A DNA stretch of 64,000 nucleotides, from positions 1,426,001 to 1,490,000 of the forward strand of contig NZ_QEOP01000001.1 in assembly GCF_003097495.1 (NCBI RefSeq). The letters are read 5' to 3'. Shown piece after piece: positions 8,319 to 17,105 of the stretch. Both the position numbers and the translations under genes were made by a program. The notes beneath the pieces were generated by a model. The model did not search any database and was not told the DNA's origin. It saw only the letters and a list, made by a program, of their open reading frames with translations. The DNA comes from Amnibacterium flavum (GTDB taxonomy: Bacteria; Actinomycetota; Actinomycetes; Actinomycetales; Microbacteriaceae). Position 1 is the stretch's first letter. Every line of letters begins with the position of its first letter.

Positions 8319-9119
8319 ATGACCTCAGACCCCTTCGCCGCCGCAGAACGTCCCGTCCGTATCGGCGTCCAGATGGCACCGCAGCATGCCCTCTACCCGC
8401 TGATCCGCGAGACGCTGCAGCGCATCGAGGATGCGGGCGCCGACATCGCGTTCAACTGGGATCACTTCTTCCCCCTGAGCGGTGAACCCGACGGCCTGCA
8501 CTTCGAGGCGTGGACCGAGCTGGCGGCATGGGCTGAGCAGACGGAGCGGATCGAGCTCGGCTCCCTCGTCAACTGCAACTCGTACCGCAACCCGAATCTG
8601 CAGGCCGACATGGCCCGCACGATCGACCACATCTCCGGCGGCCGGTTCATCTTCGGAACCGGCTCGGGCTGGTTCGAACGCGACTACGTCGAGTACGGGT
8701 ACGACTTCGGCACGGTCGGCACCCGTCTCGACGCTCTCGCCCGCGACCTCCCCGTCATCCGCGACCGATGGACGAAGCTCAACCCCGCTCCGCTTCGCGA
8801 CATCCCGATCCTCATCGGGGGCGGCGGTGAGAAGAAGACCCTTCGCCTCGTCGCCGAGCACGCCGACATCTGGCACAGCTTCTCCGACCTCGAGACGCTG
8901 CGGCGCAAGCTCGACATCCTGCGCGGTCACGCCGATGCGGTCGGTCGGGACGTCACGGAGATCGAACTGTCGACCGAACTCCGCAACCGTACGGTCGAAG
9001 AGGCCGACGATCTCTACGCGGAGGGTGTGCGCCTGTTCACCGTCGGCATCACCGGGCCCGAGTACGACCTCGAGACCGTGCAGAAGTGGATCGACTGGCG
9101 CGACGCGAAGAACGGCTGA
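8319..9119 (+). CDS. LLM-class F420-dependent oxidoreductase
   Basis: A second luciferase-like oxidoreductase, 266 residues. Family markers include FNWDHFFPL near the N-terminus, the LGSLVNCNSYRNP segment, DHISGGRFIFGTGSGWFERDY and IPILIGGGGEKKTLRLVAEHAD. The last motif is typical of F420-using branches. It is distinct in length and sequence from the LLM gene at 3409-4275, so this is not a recent duplicate. Substrate unknown. It stands alone behind its own leaderless promoter and is followed by the convergent SnoaL-like gene. Confidence 0.85.
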   Translation: MTSDPFAAAERPVRIGVQMAPQHALYPLIRETLQRIEDAGADIAFNWDHFFPLSGEPDGLHFEAWTELAAWAEQTERIELGSLVNCNSYRNPNLQADMARTIDHISGGRFIFGTGSGWFERDYVEYGYDFGTVGTRLDALARDLPVIRDRWTKLNPAPLRDIPILIGGGGEKKTLRLVAEHADIWHSFSDLETLRRKLDILRGHADAVGRDVTEIELSTELRNRTVEEADDLYAEGVRLFTVGITGPEYDLETVQKWIDWRDAKNG

Positions 9120-9182
9120 TCCCCGAGGGGACCAGCCGTCCGTCTTCCGCGCCGACAGGTCAGCAGCGGGGGTCGTGCGGGC

Positions 9183-9605
9183 TCAGACGAGTCCGAGCTG
9201 CGTGAGGATGCCGAGTTCGTCGGACGCGCCCCACCGTTCGACGAGTTTGCCGTTCTCGAACCGGCCGATCTGGATTCCGCGAGCCGTGAAGGACCGGCCG
9301 GTCGCGGCGTGCCCGAGGAAATCGCCCTGGTGGGTCCCGGTCAGCTCGAGGGCGACGGTCACGTGATCGTCGTCGGCGGAGACGAGCTGCGGCTTCGCCT
9401 CCAGGTCGGGGAACGCCGTCGTGAACGTCTTCCAGAAGTCGATGATGCCGGCGACACCCGGTGCCTGCCCCGGGGCGGGATCGTGGTCGACGACGTCGTC
9501 GGCGAACACCTCTGCGAGCCGGTCGAGGTCGCCGCCCTCCAGGATGGCGCCGAGTCGCTCCTGGGCTTCGAGGTTGTTCTGGCGGGTGTCGAGAGTCGTC
9601 GTCAT
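9183..9605 (-). CDS. SnoaL-like ester cyclase / NTF2-fold protein
   Basis: A 140-residue protein with the NTF2-like fold of SnoaL polyketide cyclases. It has an N-terminal helix (NNLEAQERLGAILEGGD), ADDVVDHDPAPGQAPG with a polar catalytic-type Asp/His cluster, and the closing strand AARGIQIGRFENGKLVERWG. Such stand-alone proteins are widespread and seldom linked to polyketide synthesis; no biosynthetic genes are nearby. GAGGAAATCC precedes the ATG. Confidence 0.82.
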   Translation of the reverse strand: MTTTLDTRQNNLEAQERLGAILEGGDLDRLAEVFADDVVDHDPAPGQAPGVAGIIDFWKTFTTAFPDLEAKPQLVSADDDHVTVALELTGTHQGDFLGHAATGRSFTARGIQIGRFENGKLVERWGASDELGILTQLGLV

Positions 9606-9770
9606 CTGGATTTCCTCACATCTTGCGATTCGTGCTTCGTGTCTCCAGGTCTACGCCGCGAGGGTGGGCGGCGCCTCGGCAGCGCCTCCGTGCTGCTGCA
9701 ACGTCACCCGGCAATGCGGTGTGAGCGATGGGCTTGCGCTCGACCTGCCGCCCCCGCCATCCTGACCGTT

Positions 9771-10196
9771 GTGACGCGCGCCCGTATTCTCGCTGTCCTC
9801 GCCCTGACCGCTTCAGTATCCGCAGGTGCTCTCGCCGGTTGCGCCCCCGCCCCGTCGACGCCTGCCGACGGCGCTCCTGCCGTGGCGACCTTCCGGGTCG
9901 CCGGGCAGGAGGATTACGCGATCGAGCTGAACACCGACCAGCTCGTCGAGCACGCGATCGAGCTCATGAACGGTGGCGAGGACGGCCGGATCCCGAACGG
10001 ACTGATCGTCCGCGACGGCGACGAGGGAGTCAACGCGCCGTGGTCGTGGCACATCGACCCCGACAGCCTCGAGTTCGTCGACATGACCACGGAGGTCTGC
10101 GACGGTCTGCCGTCCTACGTCGAGGACGGCACGCTCACGTCGGACCGGTTCTGCCCCTGGCTCACCGAGGTGGTCTCGATCGAGCCGCTCGGCTGA
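9771..10196 (+). CDS. Secreted lipoprotein with BP74-like domain
   Basis: A 141-residue predicted lipoprotein. The GTG start is followed by a short basic N-region, a hydrophobic core and a lipobox ending LAGC, so the mature protein begins at that Cys and is membrane-anchored. The domain after it (ATFRVAGQEDYAIEL, then a loop rich in Gly/Asp, WSWHIDPDSLEFVDM and EVCDGLPSYVE) resembles the BP74-related family, first described in a Dictyostelium calmodulin-binding protein. That match is from memory and should be tested. Two further cysteines may form a disulfide. Function unknown. Confidence 0.7.
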   Translation: MTRARILAVLALTASVSAGALAGCAPAPSTPADGAPAVATFRVAGQEDYAIELNTDQLVEHAIELMNGGEDGRIPNGLIVRDGDEGVNAPWSWHIDPDSLEFVDMTTEVCDGLPSYVEDGTLTSDRFCPWLTEVVSIEPLG

Positions 10197-10276
10197 GCTG
10201 CGCTCGCATTGATACCCGTCGACCGGAGCGCGCCGGGTGGCTCCCCGTCGCAGCGCAGCCCATCGCCGGGCTCAGC

Positions 10277-11419
10277 TCAGCGCAGGCCGTCTCGGAGTTC
10301 GGCGACGAGGTGCGCCACGACAGCCTTGAGGCTTCCGCCGTTCTGCGCGGCGACGGTCAACTGGCGCTGGTAGCTGGCCCCGCGGTCCAGGATCAGGTCG
10401 AGCTCGTGGAGCTCCTCGAGGCAGCCGAGGCGCTCCGCGATCGGCTCGAGACGGGAGATCAGCTCACGGGTGTCGAGATCGACGAGTCGCTCATCTCCCG
10501 CCGCGTTCTGGACGAGGATCGTCTCCATGCCGTAGCGGGCCGCGCGCCACTTGTTCTCGCGCACGAACCACGGCTGCATCGTCGGGATCTCCTCGCCGTT
10601 GTCGAGCATCGTCGACAGCTCCTCGACGAGGCATTGGACGAGCGCCGCCATCCCGCGCACCTCCTGGATGCTCGACAGTCCGTCGCACGCGCGGATCTCG
10701 ATGGTTCCCCACTTGGGAGACGGGCGGATGTCCCAGCGGATCTCGTCGTAATGGTCGATGACGCCGATGTGCAGCAGGTCGTCGACCATGCCCTCGTAGT
10801 TGGCCCACGCGCCGAACTGAGGCGGCAGACCCGCGGTCGGCAGCTGCTGGAACAGCATCGCGCGGCTCGACGCGTACCCGGTGGGCTCGCCCGCCCAGTA
10901 CGGACTCGATGCGGAGAGCGCCTGGAAGTGCGGGTAGTACGTCAGGAGGCCGTTGAGGATCGGCAGCACCTTCTCGCGGTCCTCGATGCCGACGTGCATG
11001 TGCACGCCCCAGATGAGCATCTGCCGCCCCCACCACTGGGTGCGGTCGATGAGGGTCGCGTAGCGCTCCTTGTCGCTCACCTTCTGCTGCGTCCACTGGC
11101 CGAACGGGTGAGTGCCCGCGCACATCAGGTCGACGCCGAGTGGCTCGGCGAGGTCCCGGACGAGATCGATGGTCTGCGAGAGGTCGTCGGCCGCGCCCCG
11201 GACTGTCCTGTGCACACCCGAGACGACTTCCACCGTGTTCGTCAGCAGCTCGCCGGTGAGCCGGGTGATCCCGTTCTCGTCGGTCAGGTCGAGCTGTTCG
11301 AGGATCTCGGGGGCCGTGGGGGAGAGATCCCCGCTGGCGTGATCGACGAGCGCGAGCTCCCATTCGAGCCCCAGGCTCGAGCGCTCCGAACTCCCGAATT
11401 CGATGGCCACGTCGATCAT
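10277..11419 (-). CDS. YbdK-type glutamate-cysteine ligase-like carboxylate-amine ligase
   Basis: A 380-residue enzyme of the GCS2 family. It begins MIDVAIEFGSSERSSLGLEWEL, where LEWEL is the family's metal/ATP-binding signature. GVHMHVGI, the substrate-pocket histidines and RWDIRPSPKWGTIEIR are also conserved. E. coli YbdK has weak gamma-glutamylcysteine ligase activity. Actinobacteria use such proteins for unidentified ATP-dependent amide formation, and because they make mycothiol, glutathione synthesis should not be assumed. I place the start at the ATG preceded by GAGGGG, not at in-frame codons further upstream. Divergent from the EamA gene. Confidence 0.88.
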   Translation of the reverse strand: MIDVAIEFGSSERSSLGLEWELALVDHASGDLSPTAPEILEQLDLTDENGITRLTGELLTNTVEVVSGVHRTVRGAADDLSQTIDLVRDLAEPLGVDLMCAGTHPFGQWTQQKVSDKERYATLIDRTQWWGRQMLIWGVHMHVGIEDREKVLPILNGLLTYYPHFQALSASSPYWAGEPTGYASSRAMLFQQLPTAGLPPQFGAWANYEGMVDDLLHIGVIDHYDEIRWDIRPSPKWGTIEIRACDGLSSIQEVRGMAALVQCLVEELSTMLDNGEEIPTMQPWFVRENKWRAARYGMETILVQNAAGDERLVDLDTRELISRLEPIAERLGCLEELHELDLILDRGASYQRQLTVAAQNGGSLKAVVAHLVAELRDGLR

Positions 11420-11535
11420 CCTGGCAGACCCCTCGAGGATCAGGCTGAGCCTGGCCTCCGTGACGTTCCCGCCGTCCTGAACGCGGGTTTCGGCCAACGT
11501 GCTCGCACGCGCCTCCGCGGGTCCGCGGTTGCTCG

Positions 11536-11541
11536 TAGCGT
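11536..11541 (+). promoter_or_regulatory. -10 box (TAGCGT) of leaderless EamA transporter promoter
   Basis: TAGCGT lies 6 nt before the GTG at 11548 within the 128-nt divergent spacer. Confidence 0.4.
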
Positions 11542-11547
11542 GGCCAG

Positions 11548-12477
11548 GTGAGCACCACCGAAACCCGTCCCGGCCGTTCCGCCGCAGCCCTCTCCGCACC
11601 CGTACTCCTCGCCATCGTCTTCACCCTCCTCGCCTGGGCGAGCGCTTTCGTGGTCATCCGCGGGATCGGCGACAGCTTCTCGCCCGGCGGCATCGCCCTC
11701 GGTCGTCTCCTCGTCGGAACGGCCGGACTCGCCGTCCTGCTCATCGGCCGCCGCTGGGTGCGCCCGACAGGATCCGACCTCGCTCTCATCGCGGTGTACG
11801 GCGTCCTCTGGTTCGGCGCCTACAACGTGCTGCTCAATCTGGCCGAACAGACCCTCGACGCGGGTACCACGGCCATGGTCGTCAACACCGGACCCCTGCT
11901 CATCGCGGCCGGGGCCGCGGTCTTCCTCGGCGAGGCCGTGCACCGCTGGCTGCTCGTCGGCCTCGCCGTCGCATTCGTCGGCGTGCTGCTCATCGGCTTC
12001 GCGAACGGAGTGAGGGGTGCCCACCTCGGGCTCGGCGTCCTCGCGGCGCTCGCCGCGGCCCTCACCTACGCGGCGGGCGTCCTCGTCCAGAAGCGGGTGC
12101 TGGGGCGACTGCCGACCGGCGAGATCACCTTCCTCGGCGTCGCGGCGGGACTCATCAGCTGCCTGCCGTTCGCCGGCGCGCTCATCACCGAACTCGGCAC
12201 GGCCCCCGCCTCCGCGACCCTCGGGGTCGTCTACCTCGGCGTCGTGCCGACCGCTCTGGCCTTCAGCACGTGGGGGTACGCCCTCAGCCGCATGCCGGCG
12301 TCGCAGCTCGCCATCACCACCTACATCGTGCCCCCGCTCGTGATCGTCGCGGCTCTGCTGTTCTTCGGCGAGTTCCCCGCCCCGCTCGCGGTCGTCGGCG
12401 GGGTGCTCTGCCTGGTCGGGGTCGGTCTGTCCCGGCACCGTTCACGGGCCGCGCGAACGGTGCCGGGGACCCGCTGA
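11548..12477 (+). CDS. EamA/DMT-family transporter
   Basis: A 309-residue inner-membrane protein with about ten hydrophobic helices arranged as two EamA repeats (about 18-150 and 165-300). Repeat hallmarks are visible: FTLLAWASAFVVIRG at the start, and WLLVGLAVAFVGVLLIG and PLAVVGGVLCLVGVGLS at the ends of the halves. DMT permeases usually export amino acids or other small metabolites. Substrate cannot be told from sequence. Confidence 0.88.
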   Translation: MSTTETRPGRSAAALSAPVLLAIVFTLLAWASAFVVIRGIGDSFSPGGIALGRLLVGTAGLAVLLIGRRWVRPTGSDLALIAVYGVLWFGAYNVLLNLAEQTLDAGTTAMVVNTGPLLIAAGAAVFLGEAVHRWLLVGLAVAFVGVLLIGFANGVRGAHLGLGVLAALAAALTYAAGVLVQKRVLGRLPTGEITFLGVAAGLISCLPFAGALITELGTAPASATLGVVYLGVVPTALAFSTWGYALSRMPASQLAITTYIVPPLVIVAALLFFGEFPAPLAVVGGVLCLVGVGLSRHRSRAARTVPGTR

Positions 12478-12555
12478 ACCACCCGACCGCGCCGTTCCAC
12501 GGCTCCGCGGGCGAAGGTGTGGTCGTCTGCGGTGTCGATGGGGCTCGAAATCTGT

Positions 12556-12561
12556 CACAAT
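12556..12561 (+). promoter_or_regulatory. Possible -10 box (CACAAT) for the rpsP operon
   Basis: CACAAT inside GTCACAATGG is the best -10 candidate in the 214-nt gap before rpsP and would give a leader of about 125 nt. The -35 is poor. The leader holds a small GGTCG/CGACC stem (12566-12590 region) but no motif I can name. Confidence 0.25.
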
Positions 12562-12691
12562 GGTTGGTCGAGTCCCACGGCGTCCGACCCTCTAATCAGA
12601 CGCCCGGCTCCATCTTCGAGCTTCCGCCGAGTGTGCCCCCACGCGCACGGCACGCGGTTCACCATTTTTCGCTCAGCAATCCAGGAGAACA

Positions 12692-13129
12692 GTGTCTGTC
12701 AAGATCCGGCTCAAGCGTTTCGGCAAGATCCGCGCGCCCTACTACCGCATCGTCGTCGCCGACTCGCGCACCAAGCGCGACGGTCGTGTGATCGAGGAGA
12801 TCGGCAAGTACCACCCCACCGAGAACCCCTCGGTCATCGAGATCGAGTCCGAGCGCGCGCTCTACTGGCTCGGCGTCGGCGCGCAGCCGACCGAGCAGGT
12901 CGCCGCGCTCCTCAAGCTCACGGGCGACTGGGGCAAGTTCAAGGGTGACAAGAACGCCGTCAGCACCGTGCAGGTGAAGGAGCCCAAGGTTCCCTTCCAG
13001 GCCGACGAGAAGAAGAAGGCCGTTCTGCGTCCGAAGACCGAGACCAAGGCACCCGAGGCCCCCGCGGCCGAAGAGCCCGCCGTCGAGGATGCCGCCGCGT
13101 CCACCGACGACGAGAGCGCCAAGGCCTAA
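12692..13129 (+). CDS. rpsP: 30S ribosomal protein S16
   Basis: Small-subunit protein that helps assemble the 5' domain of 16S rRNA. The N-terminal ~85 residues are the conserved S16 fold ([20 protein letters not shown], then the [14 protein letters not shown] region). A tail of about 55 residues rich in Ala, Glu and Lys follows; this acidic extension is usual in actinobacteria, bringing the protein to 145 residues against about 82 in E. coli. GTG start with AGGAG 6-10 nt upstream. First gene of rpsP-khpA-rimM-trmD. Confidence 0.97.
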   Translation: MSVKIRLKRFGKIRAPYYRIVVADSRTKRDGRVIEEIGKYHPTENPSVIEIESERALYWLGVGAQPTEQVAALLKLTGDWGKFKGDKNAVSTVQVKEPKVPFQADEKKKAVLRPKTETKAPEAPAAEEPAVEDAAASTDDESAKA

Positions 13130-13132
13130 CCG

Positions 13133-13369
13133 GTGCTCGCCAACGCACTCGAGCACCTCGTCAAGGGAATCGTCGACAATCCCGATCAGGTGCAGGTCAC
13201 CGAGAAGTCGACGAACCGCGGCGAGCTGCTCGAGGTGCGTGTGCACCCCGACGACCTCGGCCGTGTGATCGGCCGCGCCGGTCGCACCGCCAAGGCGCTG
13301 CGCACCATCATCACCTCGCTCGCCGATGGTCGACGCGTTCGCGTCGACGTCGTCGACACCGACGAGTAG
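13133..13369 (+). CDS. khpA: KhpA-type KH-domain RNA-binding protein
   Basis: A 78-residue single KH-domain protein with the RNA-binding GxxG loop in GRVIGRAGRTAKALRT. Homologues sit between rpsP and rimM in many Gram-positives and act as small RNA chaperones, in firmicutes together with KhpB in cell elongation control. GTG start 3 nt after rpsP; its TAG stop shares a base with the rimM GTG. Confidence 0.93.
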   Translation: MLANALEHLVKGIVDNPDQVQVTEKSTNRGELLEVRVHPDDLGRVIGRAGRTAKALRTIITSLADGRRVRVDVVDTDE

Positions 13370-14058
13370 TGCCGCGCAAGCAGACGTCGGGGCCCTCGGC
13401 GCAGACGCAGCTCCGAGTCGGGCGACTCACCAAGGCCCACGGCCTGAAGGGTGCGCTCAAGCTCGAGCTGTTCACCGACGACCCCGACCGGCGGTTCGTC
13501 CCGGGGGCCGAGTTCACGCTGCAGGTGCCCGAGGACTCCCCGTGGCACGGCAAGAAGCTCTCGCTCTCCGAGCTCCGCTGGTACAACGGTCACCCCGTCG
13601 GATTCTTCGCCGGCGTCGAGGACCGTTCCGCGGCGGAGTCGCTCGCGAAGGCGATCCTCTGGGTCGACTCGAGCGCTGACGAGCCCGCCGAGGACGACGC
13701 CTGGTACGACCACCAGCTTGTCGGCCTCGACGTCGTGCGCGACGGCGTCAAGGTGGGCGTCATCGCCCGCCTGGAGCATCTGCCCGCTCAGGATCTGCTC
13801 GTGGTCTCGACCCCTGACGGCGAGGTGATGGTGCCGTTCGTCCGCGCCATCGTGCCGACGGTCGACATCGCATCGCGCACCGTCACGGTGACGCCGCCGA
13901 CGGGGCTCTTCGAGGAGCTCCCCGAGGATGAGGACGACGCCGCTCCCGCAGATGCCGCGGGGCAGTCCGCCGGCGCGGGCGCCGAGCACGACGGTGCCGA
14001 CGATCCGGCCGTCCCCGACGAGTCCTCGGGGTCCGTCGACGCGTCGCGCCAGGGCTGA
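13369..14058 (+). CDS. rimM: 16S rRNA processing protein RimM
   Basis: Assembly factor for the 30S head, acting near S19 and h31/h33b. The 229 residues contain the N-terminal RimM barrel ([20 protein letters not shown], about 12-100) and the PRC-barrel ([12 protein letters not shown] to [12 protein letters not shown], about 110-170). A disordered Ala/Asp-rich tail of about 50 residues is extra compared with E. coli RimM (182). The GTG start overlaps the khpA stop codon, so the two are translationally coupled. Confidence 0.95.
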   Translation: MPRKQTSGPSAQTQLRVGRLTKAHGLKGALKLELFTDDPDRRFVPGAEFTLQVPEDSPWHGKKLSLSELRWYNGHPVGFFAGVEDRSAAESLAKAILWVDSSADEPAEDDAWYDHQLVGLDVVRDGVKVGVIARLEHLPAQDLLVVSTPDGEVMVPFVRAIVPTVDIASRTVTVTPPTGLFEELPEDEDDAAPADAAGQSAGAGAEHDGADDPAVPDESSGSVDASRQG

Positions 14059-14071
14059 CTCCGGCGGTCCG

Positions 14072-14758
14072 ATGCGCATCGACATCGTCACGATCTTCCC
14101 CGAGTACTTCGACGTGCTCGGCGTCTCGCTGCTCGGCAAGGCGCGCGATCAGGGTCTCCTCGAGATGCGCGCCCACGATCTCCGGCAGTGGACGCACGAC
14201 CGTCACCGCACGGTCGACGACACCCCGTACGGCGGGGGAGCCGGCATGGTCATGCGACCCGAGCCGTGGGGTGAGGCGCTCGATGCGCTCGTCCCCGAGG
14301 GCGAGTCACCGGTGCTCATCGTCCCGTCACCGGCAGGCGAGCGGTTCACGCAGGCCATCGCGCGCGAGCTCGCGGTCGAGCCGCACCTGCTCTTCGCCTG
14401 CGGACGGTACGAGGGCATCGATCAGCGTGTCATCGACGAGGCGCGCAGCCGGATGCGGGTTCGCGAGATCAGTCTCGGCGACTACGTGCTGAACGGCGGT
14501 GAGGTCGCGTCCGCCGCGATGATCGAGGCGATCGGGCGACTGGTGCCCGGCGTCATCGGCAATCCCGAGAGCCTCACCGAAGAAAGCCACGAGGGCGGTC
14601 TCCTCGAGTACCCGAGCTACACCAAGCCCGGGTCCTGGCGCGGGCGGGATGTTCCGCCCGTCCTGCTGTCGGGCAACCACGCGGCCATCGCCGCCTGGCG
14701 CCGTGAGCAATCACTGGATCGCACGAGACGCATCCGCCCCGATCTCCTGCCCGACTGA
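14072..14758 (+). CDS. trmD: tRNA (guanine37-N1)-methyltransferase TrmD
   Basis: Methylates G37 next to the anticodon of tRNAs reading CUN, CCN and CGG, preventing +1 frameshifting; a SPOUT-class enzyme with a trefoil-knot SAM site. The 228 residues include [13 protein letters not shown], the [14 protein letters not shown] loop, [11 protein letters not shown] and [13 protein letters not shown], which form the knot. The ATG at 14072 starts the conserved N-terminus, 13 nt after rimM. Last gene of the operon; a strong hairpin follows. Confidence 0.97.
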   Translation: MRIDIVTIFPEYFDVLGVSLLGKARDQGLLEMRAHDLRQWTHDRHRTVDDTPYGGGAGMVMRPEPWGEALDALVPEGESPVLIVPSPAGERFTQAIARELAVEPHLLFACGRYEGIDQRVIDEARSRMRVREISLGDYVLNGGEVASAAMIEAIGRLVPGVIGNPESLTEESHEGGLLEYPSYTKPGSWRGRDVPPVLLSGNHAAIAAWRREQSLDRTRRIRPDLLPD

Positions 14759-14788
14759 CCCGCCCGGACTCGGATATTCCGGACTTGT

Positions 14789-14827
14789 ACGCACGTTCCG
14801 GACCGCGGAATCGTCCGGAACGTGCGT
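14789..14827. terminator. Bidirectional hairpin terminator between trmD and map
   Basis: A perfect 14-bp stem, ACGCACGTTCCGGA (14789-14802) with its exact complement at 14814-14827 and an 11-nt loop, lies between convergent trmD and map. No long U tract follows on the plus strand, as is common for actinobacterial terminators. Confidence 0.8.
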
Positions 14828-14834
14828 TCTCGCG

Positions 14835-15611
14835 TCAGCCCTTCGAGCGCTGAGTCAGGATGACGGGCCCGTCGGCGGTGATCGCGACGGTGTGCTCCGA
14901 GTGGGCGCCGCGCGAGCCGTCCGCGCTGCGGAGGGTCCAGCCGTCCTCATCGGTGTAGAGCTCGTCGGTCGACTCGAGCAGCCACGGCTCGATGGCGATG
15001 ACCAGGCCCGGCTTCAGCTTGAGCCCGCGACCGGCTCGTCCGTCGTTCGGGATGTGCGGGTCGCCGTGCATCGTGTGCCCGACCCCGTGCCCGCCGAAGT
15101 CGAGGTTGATGGAGTAGCCGGCCGCCGTGCACACGTCGCCGATGGCGGCGGAGATGTCGCCGAGCTTGCCCCCGGGCTGCGCGGCCGCGATACCGGCGGC
15201 GAGGGCGCGCTCGGTGGTCTCGATCAACCGGATGTCCTCGGGACGACGGGTGGGGCCCGCGATGACGGTCAGTGCCGAGTCGGTCACCCAGCCGTCGACC
15301 GACGCGGCGAAGTCGACGGAGACGACGTCGCCGTCCTGGATGCGGTAATCGAAGGGGAGTCCGTGCAGCACGGCGTCGTTGACGGAGGTGCAGAGGACCT
15401 TGCCGAAGGGCATCGCACCGAACGAGGGGTGGTAGTCGATGTAGCAGCTCTCGGCCCCGCGCTCGCGGATCATCTGGTGCGCGATGCGGTCGAGGTCGAG
15501 GAGGTTGACCCCGACGGCGATCTCGCCCCGGAGGCGCTCCAGAACAGCGGCGACGAACGCGCCGGCGGGCCGCATGGCCTCGATCTCGGCGGGCGTCTTC
15601 AGCTCGATCAT
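14835..15611 (-). CDS. map: Type I methionine aminopeptidase
   Basis: Removes the initiator Met from nascent proteins. The 258 residues hold the pita-bread metalloprotease fold with the five metal ligands visible in order: Asp in VSVDFAASVDG, Asp in VTDSALTV, His in GHGVGHTMH, Glu in AIEPWLL and Glu in GAHSEHTVAI. The start is the ATG of MIELKTPAEIEAM, preceded by GAGGAG. There is no N-terminal SH3-binding extension. It converges on trmD. Confidence 0.96.
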   Translation of the reverse strand: MIELKTPAEIEAMRPAGAFVAAVLERLRGEIAVGVNLLDLDRIAHQMIRERGAESCYIDYHPSFGAMPFGKVLCTSVNDAVLHGLPFDYRIQDGDVVSVDFAASVDGWVTDSALTVIAGPTRRPEDIRLIETTERALAAGIAAAQPGGKLGDISAAIGDVCTAAGYSINLDFGGHGVGHTMHGDPHIPNDGRAGRGLKLKPGLVIAIEPWLLESTDELYTDEDGWTLRSADGSRGAHSEHTVAITADGPVILTQRSKG

Positions 15612-15728
15612 GACTCTCCTCGTGTGGTGCCTGCGCTTCGACACTAATGCTCCGGCAGATCCGAGCCGGCCGAGCGGCCCCGCCGTCTGCTGTCCGCGAA
15701 CGACCTACCCGCGATGATCGTGTCCATT

Positions 15729-15734
15729 TAGGCT
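15729..15734 (+). promoter_or_regulatory. -10 box (TAGGCT) of leaderless promoter for small membrane protein
   Basis: TAGGCT is followed by 7 nt and then the ATG at 15742. Confidence 0.45.
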
Positions 15735-15741
15735 CGTCGCC

Positions 15742-16224
15742 ATGCTGGTTCGACGCGGGTTCTTCTATTGGCAGACCGCTGCTGCGATCGTCCTCCCGGT
15801 GTGGCTCCTGATCGGATGGGGCATCTGGGGCACGAGCGCGGCCGGATTCATCGGTGTCGCGTTCCTGGCACCGGTTCTCGTCCTCGCGCTCCTCGTCATC
15901 GTGGGGCTGACCCTTGCTCGCAAGTCGGTGCGGGAGACGCGGGCCGTCTCGTGGCTCGACGTGGGCATCCTCACCGTTCTGCACCTCTCGCTGATCGGAC
16001 TCGGCTTCTTCGGGCCGTCGGCATCCTGGTTCGCCATCGTCTCCGTGATCGCGGCGATCGCGGCATTCTGGTCGGCGATCTGGCAGCTCGTCACCGAGAC
16101 CCGGAACCGGGTGCGGGCGGTGTTCGACGAGATCCAGCGGGCTGCGGCGCCGCAGGGCGCTCAGCGTCCGCCGATCGACGCCGGTGAGTACATCGTGATC
16201 GACCCGCCGAGTTCGTCCCGCTGA
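15742..16224 (+). CDS. Conserved four-helix membrane protein, function unknown
   Basis: A 160-residue integral membrane protein with four hydrophobic segments (about residues 9-30, 35-58, 72-92 and 96-118) and a 40-residue soluble tail containing ETRNRVRAVFDEIQRA. I do not recognise a named family. Its position just upstream of the Rsb-like genes could suggest a link, but a 138-nt gap and its own leaderless promoter argue for separate transcription. Confidence 0.8.
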   Translation: MLVRRGFFYWQTAAAIVLPVWLLIGWGIWGTSAAGFIGVAFLAPVLVLALLVIVGLTLARKSVRETRAVSWLDVGILTVLHLSLIGLGFFGPSASWFAIVSVIAAIAAFWSAIWQLVTETRNRVRAVFDEIQRAAAPQGAQRPPIDAGEYIVIDPPSSSR

Positions 16225-16362
16225 CCCGCGACTCGGTGCGGCCTGCCGCCCGCCGCGCTGCGCAACCGCCCTCGATCTGGGGAGTTGTGCCCCTCCACGC
16301 TGTCACCGACACTCGGAGTCGGGGCAACAGTCGCGCCGTTCGCGCGCAGGGGGAGTACACGC

Positions 16363-16704
16363 ATGGATATCAAGGTCGCTCACCTGCCCGGAGGTGTGGC
16401 CGTGGTCACCCCGTCGGACAAGCTCAACATGGCATCGGCGATGGAACTCAGGGAGGCCATCTCCGCGCTGGTCACCGCCGGCATGTTCTTCCTCGTCATC
16501 GACCTGTCCGAGGTCGACTTCATCGACTCGTCGGGACTCGGCGGCCTCGTCAGCGGTCTGAAGACGGCTCGCCAGCACGGCGGAGATCTGCGCCTCGCCG
16601 CCCCGAACGATCAGGTGAAGCTCGTTCTCGAGCTGACGAACCTCGACAAGGTGCTGGTCGCGTACGCCGATTCCGAGTCGGCGCTGCAGGCGTGGCCGCG
16701 ATGA
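16363..16704 (+). CDS. STAS-domain anti-sigma factor antagonist
   Basis: A 113-residue single STAS domain of the SpoIIAA/RsbV type. The phospho-acceptor loop DFIDSSGLGGL (Ser56/Ser57) is intact. In this family the kinase partner phosphorylates that Ser, and the unphosphorylated form captures the kinase. GGGGGAGT lies 8-13 nt before the ATG. The stop overlaps the start of the kinase gene (ATGA) and the PP2C gene follows, giving a complete partner-switching module. Confidence 0.92.
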   Translation: MDIKVAHLPGGVAVVTPSDKLNMASAMELREAISALVTAGMFFLVIDLSEVDFIDSSGLGGLVSGLKTARQHGGDLRLAAPNDQVKLVLELTNLDKVLVAYADSESALQAWPR

Positions 16705-17105
16705 TCGCGCGCACCCTCGAATTCTCCGTGCCGCCGGCCGACGTCGACACGGTGCACCAGCTGCTCGAAGAGGTGTGGACCGATGCTCCGCCGGTCGACA
16801 TCATGGACCGGTACCGGTTCGAGACCGCGCTCGTGGAGCTCGCGTCGAACGTCATGCGGCATGCGGACGACGGCAGCGGTCTGGCCTGCGTGCTGACGGT
16901 CGAGGTCTCTCCTCGCTCGCTCCGGGCGTGCCTGCTCGACTCCGGCATCGAGGGCGACGTCGACCTCGATCGCGAGATGCCGCCGACCGACGACGAATCG
17001 GGTCGGGGAATCCCGCTGATCCGGGCTCTCGTCGATCGAGTCGAGTACTCCAGGGCGGACGGGGTCAACCGGTGGGAGATCCACCGCGCACTCCTCCGTG
17101 GCTGA
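16701..17105 (+). CDS. RsbW/SpoIIAB-like anti-sigma kinase (ATP-binding protein)
   Basis: A 134-residue GHKL-type ATPase of the serine kinase/anti-sigma class. The N-box ETALVELASNVMRHA (Glu46, Asn50) and the G-box-like DDESGRGIPLI are present. Expected role: bind and inhibit a sigma factor or another client and phosphorylate the STAS protein. It overlaps the STAS stop by 4 nt and the phosphatase start by 8 nt, so the three are co-translated. No sigma factor is encoded next to it. Confidence 0.9.
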   Translation: MIARTLEFSVPPADVDTVHQLLEEVWTDAPPVDIMDRYRFETALVELASNVMRHADDGSGLACVLTVEVSPRSLRACLLDSGIEGDVDLDREMPPTDDESGRGIPLIRALVDRVEYSRADGVNRWEIHRALLRG

